From: Thermococci archaeon
GTDB taxonomy: Archaea > Methanobacteriota_B > Thermococci > Thermococcales > Thermococcaceae
NCBI GenBank assembly: GCA_003663535.1
Contig: QMUE01000105.1
Span: 1-5,751 of the forward strand
Length of the DNA stretch: 5,751 bases
Direction: 5' to 3'
In this document: positions 1 to 5,267 of the stretch, in pieces
Layout: each line of letters opens with the position of its first letter
How positions within the stretch are numbered: position 1 is the stretch's first letter
The notes under the pieces: generated by a model
Databases searched by the model: none
What the model saw: the letters and a program-made list of their open reading frames with translations, nothing else
What the model was told of the DNA's origin: nothing
Translations under genes and position numbers: made by a program

Positions 1-509
1 ACCTACTCTTTACTGATGAAGATTTAAAGGATCGCTCTCCTTTCAAAAAAGTTAATCCTCCACTGCCAACACAAGAAGACCAAGAAGCCTTAGTTAAAGG
101 ACTCATAGACGGTACAATAGACATAATAGTTACAGATCACGCGCCTTATTCAAAAGAAGAGAAGTCTACAGATATAGAGAGCGCTCCATTTGGGATAAGT
201 GGGATTGAAACCCTTCTATCATCGCTATTTCTTATAGCAGATATGTATGAAATACCATTCGTATCCCTTCTGGAGAAAGTCACTTGGAAGCCTGCACAAA
301 TTTTTAATTTAGGCCTTCGAGGCGATTTTGCCCCAGGCTATGTTGGGGACATTGTAATAGTTGACCCCAACAAAAGATGGAAAGTTACTGAGAAGAGCCT
401 CCTCTCTAAAGGAAAAAACACTCCATTTTTAAACAGAACTCTCCCAGGAGTTGTTGAATTAACTATTAAAAATGGCAAAATAGTATACAGAGGTGATAAT
501 GTTGATTGA
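1..509 (+). CDS. pyrC: Dihydroorotase, C-terminal part (5' end outside window)
   Basis: Zinc-dependent amidohydrolase that interconverts carbamoyl-aspartate and dihydroorotate, the third step of de novo UMP synthesis, in the cytoplasm. The frame is open from the first complete codon at base 3 to TGA at 507-509, giving 168 residues, so roughly the N-terminal 60% of a usual 400-430-residue protein is missing. Visible family signatures, numbered from the first residue in the window: KVNPPL at 16-21, TDHAPY at 44-49 (its Asp is the late metal-ligand/catalytic Asp of the family), PFGISGIET at 62-70, and NTPFLNRTLPG at 139-149, the usual C-terminal beta-domain motif. The N-terminal HxH metal site would be upstream. 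The Arg that often follows NPPL is Pro here. The 3' end overlaps pyrK by 11 bases, which implies co-transcription and translational coupling. An ATG at 243 is internal and not the start. Identification is strong; allantoinase or hydantoinase are unlikely given the pyr neighbours. Confidence 0.95.
   Translation, partial: LLFTDEDLKDRSPFKKVNPPLPTQEDQEALVKGLIDGTIDIIVTDHAPYSKEEKSTDIESAPFGISGIETLLSSLFLIADMYEIPFVSLLEKVTWKPAQIFNLGLRGDFAPGYVGDIVIVDPNKRWKVTEKSLLSKGKNTPFLNRTLPGVVELTIKNGKIVYRGDNVD
490..497 (+). promoter_or_regulatory. Ribosome binding site of pyrK, inside pyrC
   Basis: GAGGTGAT is an unbroken match to the complement of the archaeal 16S rRNA 3' tail. GAGG ends five bases before ATG at 499. 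The GTG at 493 lies within this site, so it is unlikely to be the real start even though it is in frame. This site decides the pyrK start. Confidence 0.8.
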
Positions 510-1209
510 AGCTGAACTAAAGGAGAAAAAGATATCCAAGGATTATGGGCTTTTCACGTTCAAACTTTATGGAGACCTAGAAAATCCCGAGGCTGGTCAA
601 TTTGTGATGCTTAAAGCCTCAGATGAACCAGTTTTAGCGAAACCATTTTCTATCTACTCCTACAAGAACAGAGAACTCACATTATTTATAAAACGAGTGG
701 GAAGATTAACAGGTAAAATCTTCTCAAGCCCAATTGGGGAGATGTTCTACATAAGAGGCCCCCACGGAAATCCCTACGTTGACTTAATAGATGGTGAAAA
801 ACAATATATACTTGTTGGGGGTGGAAGTGGGATAGCCCCATTAAACTTTTTCTCCGAACTTCATCCGGCCATGGTTTATGAAAAGTTCTATGGATTTAAA
901 GGAAGTTATATACGGGAACTGTTTACTGAAAAAGAACAGAGGAGTCTAGTCATCGAAGAGGAAAGTGGAAAAACAGTGTTAGATGTTTTAGAAGATGTAT
1001 ATTCAGAAGAAATCGGAATTTTAGCATGTGGGCCAGTGCCGATGTTAAAGAATCTGCCTGCAACTTCCTATGTATCGCTTGAGGCTATGATGGGATGTGG
1101 AATAGGTACTTGTAAAAGCTGTGCTGTAAAGACCAAAAAAGGCGTGAAGCTTGTCTGTAAAAATGGGCCACTATTCAGAAAGGAGGAGATAATATGGGAG
1201 TGGATTTAA
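499..1209 (+). CDS. pyrK: Dihydroorotate dehydrogenase B, electron-transfer subunit PyrK
   Basis: Iron-sulfur flavoprotein that accepts electrons from PyrD and passes them via 2Fe-2S and FAD to NAD+, in the cytoplasmic heterotetrameric class 1B dihydroorotate dehydrogenase. With ATG at 499 it has 236 residues, somewhat short against about 260 for the Lactococcus protein. The ferredoxin-reductase-like FAD domain carries KPFSIYS at 48-54 (RPxSI motif with Lys for Arg). The nucleotide domain carries GGGSGIAP at 107-114 and CGPVPM at 177-182. The C-terminal cluster domain has EAMMGCGIGTC at 195-205 and four cysteines at 200, 205, 208 and 220 (CX4CX2CX11C), which fits a 2Fe-2S site. The start is chosen from the strong site at 490-497; an in-frame GTG at 493 would add two residues. 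It overlaps pyrC by 11 bases and pyrD by 16. A sulfide dehydrogenase/NfnA-like subunit is the main alternative by sequence, but the adjacent pyrD settles it. Confidence 0.93.
   Translation: MLIEAELKEKKISKDYGLFTFKLYGDLENPEAGQFVMLKASDEPVLAKPFSIYSYKNRELTLFIKRVGRLTGKIFSSPIGEMFYIRGPHGNPYVDLIDGEKQYILVGGGSGIAPLNFFSELHPAMVYEKFYGFKGSYIRELFTEKEQRSLVIEEESGKTVLDVLEDVYSEEIGILACGPVPMLKNLPATSYVSLEAMMGCGIGTCKSCAVKTKKGVKLVCKNGPLFRKEEIIWEWI
1181..1187 (+). promoter_or_regulatory. Ribosome binding site of pyrD, inside pyrK
   Basis: AGGAGGA lies within the last codons of pyrK. GGAGG at 1182-1186 is seven bases before the pyrD ATG at 1194. It supports that start and independent initiation despite the 16-base overlap with pyrK. 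Confidence 0.8.
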
Positions 1210-2123
1210 GCGTCGATGTATTTGGAATAAAGTTCAGAAATCCAATAATACTAGCTTCTGGACCTGTTGGATTTGGTTTTGAACTCATGCCCTATCTTGA
1301 CTTTTCAAATGTTGGTGCAATAACTTTGAAAACAGTTACTCTCAAACCAAGAGAAGGAAATCCCCCTCCAAGGCTGGTAGATTCACATGGGGGAGTTATT
1401 AACTCTATCGGACTTCAAAACCCCGGAATAGAAGGATTTGTAGAGGAAATTGCCCCACGCCTTAAGGAACTCAAAACCATCAAAATTGGAAGTATTGCAG
1501 GGTTTAGTATGGATGAATGGGAGATTTTAGGAGAAGAAATGGATAAAATAAAGGAAATCAAGATCATTGAGCTCAACCTCTCATGTCCTAATGTTAAAGG
1601 AAAACGAAGGTGGGTAGAGGATGCAGAACTCACGCAGAAAGTCGTGAAAATTGCAAGAAAATTGACAAACAAACCAATAATTGCAAAATTGGCACCAGAC
1701 GTGACAGATATAGTAGAGATAGCAAAAACCGCAGTAGATGCTGGTGCAGATGGCCTAGCTATAGGAAACGGGATCCAAGCCATGAGAATAGACGTTGAAA
1801 CTGGATTGCCTGTACTCAAGCTCAAAACGGGAGGCCTTGGCGGGCCTGCAATAAAACCCATAACCCTTGCAAAAGTTTTCAAAACCAGAGAGGCTTTAGA
1901 TGTTCCAATAATAGGAATTGGCGGTATCATGAACTGGCAAGATGCCATCGAGCATGCTATGGCCGGCGCATCACTTCTAGGGCTGGGTACAGCAGTTATG
2001 GTTGACCCAGAAGCTCCTGTCAGGATCATAGAGGGGATTGAAGCATTTCTTGAGCGTAAAAAAATTGAAAGTTTTAATAAGATCATCGGGGTAGCACATA
2101 AAGGTGGCCTCAATGTTCATTAA
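1194..2123 (+). CDS. pyrD: Dihydroorotate dehydrogenase, class 1B catalytic subunit PyrD
   Basis: FMN-containing TIM-barrel enzyme that oxidises dihydroorotate to orotate and hands electrons to PyrK. The 309 residues match the usual class 1 length. Recognisable elements: KTVTLKPREGNPPPR at 46-60 (FMN/substrate Lys46), INSIGLQNPG at 69-78, NLSCPNVK at 128-135 with Cys131 as the active-site base that marks class 1 rather than the Ser of class 2, AKLAPDV at 164-170 with Lys165, GGLGGPAIKP at 213-222 and IGIGGI at 240-245 in the FMN phosphate region. The adjacent pyrK supports class 1B over 1A or 1S. Two motif departures are visible. The usual Asn-Thr or Asn-Ser pair is Asn192-Gly193, and the usual GGLSGP is GGLGGP. 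Start ATG 1194 is preceded by a strong Shine-Dalgarno site. The gene overlaps pyrK by 16 bases and pyrF by 11. Confidence 0.95.
   Translation: MGVDLSVDVFGIKFRNPIILASGPVGFGFELMPYLDFSNVGAITLKTVTLKPREGNPPPRLVDSHGGVINSIGLQNPGIEGFVEEIAPRLKELKTIKIGSIAGFSMDEWEILGEEMDKIKEIKIIELNLSCPNVKGKRRWVEDAELTQKVVKIARKLTNKPIIAKLAPDVTDIVEIAKTAVDAGADGLAIGNGIQAMRIDVETGLPVLKLKTGGLGGPAIKPITLAKVFKTREALDVPIIGIGGIMNWQDAIEHAMAGASLLGLGTAVMVDPEAPVRIIEGIEAFLERKKIESFNKIIGVAHKGGLNVH
2101..2107 (+). promoter_or_regulatory. Ribosome binding site of pyrF, inside pyrD
   Basis: AAGGTGG lies in the last codons of pyrD, five bases before ATG at 2113. The in-frame GTG at 2104 sits inside this site, so ATG 2113 is the likelier start. 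The arrangement is the same as at the pyrC/pyrK junction. Confidence 0.7.
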
Positions 2124-2865
2124 TAAATATAGAAAAGCCCGAGAAAAAAACAACTCAATCCTAGTGGTGGGACTAGATAGTGATATAGATAAGATTCCCA
2201 AGAGATTCAAGGGTATTTTGGAGTTCAATGAACATATTGTGCATGAAACTGCAGATCTTGTTTGTGCCTATAAGATCAACATTGCATTTTATGAGAAACT
2301 TGGATGGAAGGGATACAAAGTCATGGAAGAAACCATAGAACTGATAAAACAAAGCACTAATGTGCCCATAATCTTAGACGCCAAAAGAGGAGACATAGGG
2401 AACACTGCAAAGGCCTATGCAGAAGCATATTTTGAGAAACTAAAAGTAGACTCTGTAACTGTTAATCCCTACATGGGTAGAGATGCTATAATTCCCTTTT
2501 TAGAAAAAGGACATGCTTTCATTCTTCTTTTAACAAGCAACAAATCAGCTGATGAAATTGAAGTGCCAGTATATTCTCGGGTTCTTGAACTTTCGAAGGA
2601 ACTTGAACTCGCATACCCTAAAAAAGTTGGTATTGTAGTTGGGGCCACAAAAGAGGAGTTTATAGGAGAGATATCTGATAAAAGTGGGAATCTCCCATGG
2701 TTGATTCCCGGAATCGGAGCTCAAGGTGGAAACCCAGAGATTCTTAGAAGTTTAAAAGGCAAAGATGTCATGGTAAATGTCTCTAGGGCAATCATTTTCG
2801 CAGAAGATGTTAAAAAAAGTGCAGAGAAATTCAAAGAACTCTTAACCAAATATTACTTTGATTAG
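2113..2865 (+). CDS. pyrF: Orotidine 5'-phosphate decarboxylase, subfamily 2
   Basis: Cofactor-independent TIM-barrel decarboxylase that converts OMP to UMP, the last step of the pathway. From ATG 2113 it has 250 residues. Motifs: VVGLDSD at 18-24, AYKIN at 52-56 with Lys54, [12 protein letters not shown] at 88-99, TSNKS at 141-145, VGATKEE at 176-182, PGIGAQGG at 199-206 and Arg225 for the phosphate. Lys54, Asp89, Lys91 and Asp94 form the charged catalytic network. [10 protein letters not shown] and PGIGAQGG are signatures of the longer subfamily-2 enzymes seen in mycobacteria, myxobacteria and haloarchaea, not the DxKxxDIPNT form of about 210 residues that I recall for Pyrococcus horikoshii. 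A GTG at 2104 would add three residues, but it lies inside the ribosome binding site. The gene is last in the pyr operon. It overlaps pyrD by 11 bases, and its TAG stop overlaps the stop codon of the opposing phosphatase gene. Confidence 0.93.
   Translation: MFINKYRKAREKNNSILVVGLDSDIDKIPKRFKGILEFNEHIVHETADLVCAYKINIAFYEKLGWKGYKVMEETIELIKQSTNVPIILDAKRGDIGNTAKAYAEAYFEKLKVDSVTVNPYMGRDAIIPFLEKGHAFILLLTSNKSADEIEVPVYSRVLELSKELELAYPKKVGIVVGATKEEFIGEISDKSGNLPWLIPGIGAQGGNPEILRSLKGKDVMVNVSRAIIFAEDVKKSAEKFKELLTKYYFD
2812..2818 (-). terminator. Possible U-tract terminator of the pth2-truD-phosphatase operon
   Basis: Read on the minus strand this is a run of seven T, 44 bases past the phosphatase stop codon and antisense to the end of pyrF. 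Archaeal RNA polymerase can terminate at oligo-T without a hairpin, and I see no hairpin here. Assignment is by position and composition only. Confidence 0.35.
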
Positions 2866-3566
2866 ATTTTCAGGTAACCAAAATTTTTTAAAATATGAAT
2901 AACTCCCTCGGCTCCCCCTTCTCCATAGGGTTTGCTTGTAACGTAGTCTGCTTCTCTCTTTAAAATTTCAGGGGCTTGGGCCACTGCAACTCTATATCCC
3001 ACCACTTTAAAAGCATCAAGATCATTTTCTCCATCCCCAATATGAGCAACTTGTTTAGGGAATATTCCAAGTTCCTGACATGCCTTCTTTATTCCCTCAC
3101 CTTTGTTAACATGTGGCTGTTTTACATGGATTGCATACCCACTATCCACAGCAATCAAATCAAGATTTAATTCTTCAATTATGGCCTTAACAGCCTCTAC
3201 AGGCACTGTTCTTTTTATTACAAGGCCTGCTCGTCTTTCCCCATATTTCATTGTATCACTCATCTCTGCATTGGGATAACGTTTTTTTAGCTCACTCCAC
3301 AAAATCATTGAATCCCCCATATCACCCATAAAGACACGATTATTGCTTCTATCCCCTATAACTCCCCCATCCTCAGCAATGAATGGTCCACTAGTGCCTA
3401 TCAAAATACTAGCAGCATAAGCAAAGCACGCGCTGTTTCCAGTAACAAGCATGACAGGAATGCCAAGGCTCTCTGCTAATCTTATAGCTTCCACTGCCTT
3501 CTCATGCAGTCTTCTATTTGGATATGTTATCGTGCCATCAATGTCTATTGAAATTGCTTTAATCAT
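2862..3566 (-). CDS. HAD-superfamily phosphatase, archaeal phosphoglycolate phosphatase type (TA0175/PH1421 family)
   Basis: Mg2+-dependent cytoplasmic phosphatase of 234 residues, the normal length for archaeal TA0175/PH1421-like proteins, which are annotated as phosphoglycolate phosphatase. HAD motif I is DIDGT at 8-12 (nucleophile Asp8, acid/base Asp10). Motif II is VTGNS at 41-45 (Thr42). Motif III is Lys155 in NKGEG, and motif IV is GDGEND at 177-182. The stretch between about 80 and 150 is the C2-type cap that sets substrate choice. Start ATG is six bases after AAGGTGA, which overlaps the end of truD, and the gap to truD is 11 bases. It is the last gene of the pth2-truD operon. Its TAA stop overlaps pyrF's stop by four bases, tail to tail. 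Phosphoglycolate activity is family knowledge; substrates of this subfamily are broad, so another small phosphate ester (for example a sugar phosphate) cannot be excluded. Confidence 0.9.
   Translation of the reverse strand: MIKAISIDIDGTITYPNRRLHEKAVEAIRLAESLGIPVMLVTGNSACFAYAASILIGTSGPFIAEDGGVIGDRSNNRVFMGDMGDSMILWSELKKRYPNAEMSDTMKYGERRAGLVIKRTVPVEAVKAIIEELNLDLIAVDSGYAIHVKQPHVNKGEGIKKACQELGIFPKQVAHIGDGENDLDAFKVVGYRVAVAQAPEILKREADYVTSKPYGEGGAEGVIHILKNFGYLKI
2884..2889 (+). terminator. Possible U-tract terminator of the pyr operon
   Basis: A run of six T begins 19 bases after the pyrF stop codon, inside the antisense 3' end of the phosphatase gene. No hairpin precedes it. This is the type of signal that suffices for archaeal intrinsic termination, but the call rests only on position and composition. 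Confidence 0.4.
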
Positions 3567-3572
3567 ACGCGT

Positions 3573-3579
3573 TCACCTT
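3573..3579 (-). promoter_or_regulatory. Ribosome binding site of the phosphatase gene
   Basis: The minus strand reads AAGGTGA, six bases before the ATG at 3566-3564. Its first two bases belong to the truD stop codon (TAA at 3580-3578), so termination of truD and initiation of the phosphatase gene are physically linked. Confidence 0.75.
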
Positions 3580-4846
3580 AACGGTCTTTCATTATCTCCC
3601 TCATAACGCTTGTGGCATAAACCCCTTTTGGAAGGAAAAACCTAAATACCAAACCTTTTTCAAACGCTTTATACTTAAACTCTTTCGGTTTAATCAGAAG
3701 CTCTCTTCTACCCCCAGCTTCTGCCAAAATCGACAACCGCTTCATTTTAAATTCATCCAGATTGATTCCTTCTTCATTTAGAATTCCTCTTTCTATTTTC
3801 CCCATTGGGCCATCAGCTAACCTTGAGGCAAAACCAAAAATTGGGCCAGTAACCATGGCTTCTCCTCTTTTAATCCTCTCATTAACGAATCTCAAAGAGC
3901 CTTCTGTTACCTTGAAGGTCTTGCTTCTGATCGGAAGGCCTTTTTTCACTTGACAGACTATATCTCCCGGAAGGGCTTCGTTAAAAGGCAAACCCTCTTC
4001 AATTCTTCTAGAAAGAACCTTATTAAAGAGATAAGACTGATAAGAGTGTATAAAGATCCTAACTATGGGTCTCGGAAGAACTGCAAAGGCCTTTTTCCAA
4101 CTTTTAGTCTCTCTGTACTTGTAGAGCATTGCTCTCTCATATCTCAGAAAATTAGGAAATTCCTCTAAAGCTTTTTCCACATCTCCGGTTTTTAAGAAGT
4201 TTTTACGGGCCTCATCCCCCATCATGTCACCGGTATACTCACCCAAAAACTTCAAAGCTGCCCCTTCAAAATCCCCCTTTAGTAAAAGCTTCCCAACCTC
4301 ATGATTAATAACCCTTCTTTCACCAAAACGCTGATATCCAAAGTAGTTTGGAAACCCGCCCTTAAGTTTCAACTCTTTTAAGATCTTTCTAGTTTCTTCT
4401 AAGGCCCTTTCTGGATTCTTAAGGTCCCTTACGGTGATTTGAAAATGATTTCCAATGAGCATGCCAAGTTTTAGGGGCCTACCATGACCCACAAATTTTA
4501 GAGAAATGTCCCGAATATTTAAAGATGCAATACTTTCTTTTAGACTCTCCAAGTTCTCAGAGCATATACTTATATACTGATAAGTCACAGCGTGTCTATC
4601 CTTAGTCCCAGCAAATCCAATGTTCTTGTAATCAATTCCTATGCGCTTAGCAATCTCTTTTATTGCTGCCATTGTTTCCCAGTTCTGTTTTTTCATACGA
4701 TATATCAAACATTGGTTCCCTTTAAACATGCTCTTCGGAATAACCTCTTTAACAATAAAATCCTCTGCTTGACACTTGATTTTCCCATCTATTCCAGGAG
4801 ATGAGCTTAAGTATTTGAAATTCGCGAAAAACTCTTTATAATCCAT
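3578..4846 (-). CDS. truD: tRNA pseudouridine(13) synthase TruD
   Basis: Isomerises U13 of tRNA to pseudouridine in the cytoplasm; family members also modify U35 of some tRNAs. It has 422 residues from ATG 4846, typical of archaeal TruD, which is longer than the E. coli protein of about 350. Motifs: AEDFIVKE at 27-34, [14 protein letters not shown] at 77-90 with catalytic Asp83, [12 protein letters not shown] at 167-178, [11 protein letters not shown] at 265-275, and [16 protein letters not shown] at 405-420 closing the catalytic fold. The region between about 180 and 380 includes the TRUD insertion domain. The start is uncertain. GTG at 4855-4853 abuts the pth2 stop (TGA then GTG) and would add three residues, and neither start has a good Shine-Dalgarno site. 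I prefer ATG because the protein then begins MDYKEFF. The gene lies nine bases (ATG) or zero bases (GTG) after pth2, so it is probably translated by coupling. Confidence 0.95.
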   Translation of the reverse strand: MDYKEFFANFKYLSSSPGIDGKIKCQAEDFIVKEVIPKSMFKGNQCLIYRMKKQNWETMAAIKEIAKRIGIDYKNIGFAGTKDRHAVTYQYISICSENLESLKESIASLNIRDISLKFVGHGRPLKLGMLIGNHFQITVRDLKNPERALEETRKILKELKLKGGFPNYFGYQRFGERRVINHEVGKLLLKGDFEGAALKFLGEYTGDMMGDEARKNFLKTGDVEKALEEFPNFLRYERAMLYKYRETKSWKKAFAVLPRPIVRIFIHSYQSYLFNKVLSRRIEEGLPFNEALPGDIVCQVKKGLPIRSKTFKVTEGSLRFVNERIKRGEAMVTGPIFGFASRLADGPMGKIERGILNEEGINLDEFKMKRLSILAEAGGRRELLIKPKEFKYKAFEKGLVFRFFLPKGVYATSVMREIMKDR

Positions 4847-4855
4847 TTCCCCCAC

Positions 4856-5212
4856 TCACACAAGCTTTAGATTTCCAGTGATTTTATCCACGATCTCATC
4901 TGGTCCCGGGCCTATGGCTAAGCATGTTATTGTGCCTAGTGGAATTTCTGTCAACCCGGCATCTCTTATAAGTGAAGTGGGAAGCCCAAGTTTCTCTGCC
5001 TCAGTTTTTAATTCAAATAACTCACGTTCACCCTCCACTTTAACTACAACCTTTTTCTGGCCTTCATTGAACCATGCTTTAAACCATTCAGGTTTTTCAT
5101 TGTATGCTCTAAATGCTGCTGTCACTGCACCATGAGCTACTTGGACAGCCAGTTTTCCCTTACTAAGTTTTAAATCACTCCTAACTATCATGACCTGTTT
5201 ATACTTGAACAT
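4856..5212 (-). CDS. pth2: Peptidyl-tRNA hydrolase, archaeal/eukaryotic type (Pth2)
   Basis: Cleaves the ester bond of peptidyl-tRNA released prematurely from ribosomes, recycling tRNA in the cytoplasm. It is a small single-domain protein of 118 residues, normal for Pth2 and unrelated to bacterial Pth. Motifs: RSDLKLSKGKLAVQVAHGAV at 11-30 (Lys18, Gln24 and His27 near the active site), QKKVVVKV at 52-59, LIRDAGLTEIPLGT at 81-94 (Asp84) and LAIGP at 98-102. The start is bounded: an in-frame TGA at 5218-5216 lies just upstream of ATG 5212, so no N-terminal extension is possible. The upstream GGGATGA at 5222-5216 is only a weak Shine-Dalgarno match, consistent with a short leader. It is the first gene of the pth2-truD-phosphatase operon, downstream of the TATA box at 5245-5254. 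It resembles my memory of the Pyrococcus horikoshii protein closely. Confidence 0.96.
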   Translation of the reverse strand: MFKYKQVMIVRSDLKLSKGKLAVQVAHGAVTAAFRAYNEKPEWFKAWFNEGQKKVVVKVEGERELFELKTEAEKLGLPTSLIRDAGLTEIPLGTITCLAIGPGPDEIVDKITGNLKLV

Positions 5213-5222
5213 TTTTCATCCC

Positions 5223-5244
5223 AAGAAAAGCAAAAGAAAAGAGA
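5223..5244 (-). terminator. T-rich tract, possible terminator of the upstream membrane-protein gene
   Basis: On the minus strand this pyrimidine tract contains three runs of four T (at 5240-5237, 5235-5232 and 5229-5226), separated by C or GC. It begins 23 bases past the membrane-protein stop codon. It could end that transcript by archaeal oligo-T termination. It also lies between the pth2 TATA box and the expected start of transcription, so it may instead simply be promoter DNA. No hairpin seen. Confidence 0.35.
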
Positions 5245-5254
5245 GTATATAAAA
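5245..5254 (-). promoter_or_regulatory. TATA box of the pth2-truD-phosphatase operon
   Basis: The minus strand reads TTTTATATAC, close to the archaeal TATA consensus. It is centred about 37 bases before the pth2 ATG. Transcription starting about 25 bases downstream would fall near 5223-5225, giving a leader of roughly 11-13 bases. I do not see a clear purine-rich BRE just upstream, where the sequence is CTTAAC. Confidence 0.6.
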
Positions 5255-5267
5255 GTTAAGAAAATGA

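Noticed and set aside
243..509. Separate small gene starting at ATG 243
   Set aside because: The frame stays open to the window edge, and the upstream residues carry dihydroorotase motifs (KVNPPL, TDHAPY), so 243 is an internal Met of pyrC.
1415..2113. Open frame of 232 codons antisense to pyrD
   Set aside because: Its wobble positions face those of pyrD, a register that tends to stay open. The protein is Ser/Pro/Ile-rich with no motif, and pyrD on the other strand is unmistakable.
1977..2228. Minus-strand frame of 83 codons across the pyrD/pyrF junction
   Set aside because: Antisense to two recognised genes, with no motif and no initiation signal.
2976..3170. Plus-strand open frame opposite the phosphatase gene
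   Set aside because: Shadow frame with no motif; the HAD motifs on the other strand account for the region. Similar frames at 3762-3953, 3950-4168 and 4592-4804 opposite truD were rejected for the same reason.
4560..4580. TATA-like AT-rich stretch inside truD
   Set aside because: It lies within conserved coding sequence and is not upstream of any gene start.
4878..5135. Plus-strand frame of 85 codons opposite pth2
   Set aside because: Shadow of the well-conserved pth2 gene; no ribosome binding site or recognisable motif.
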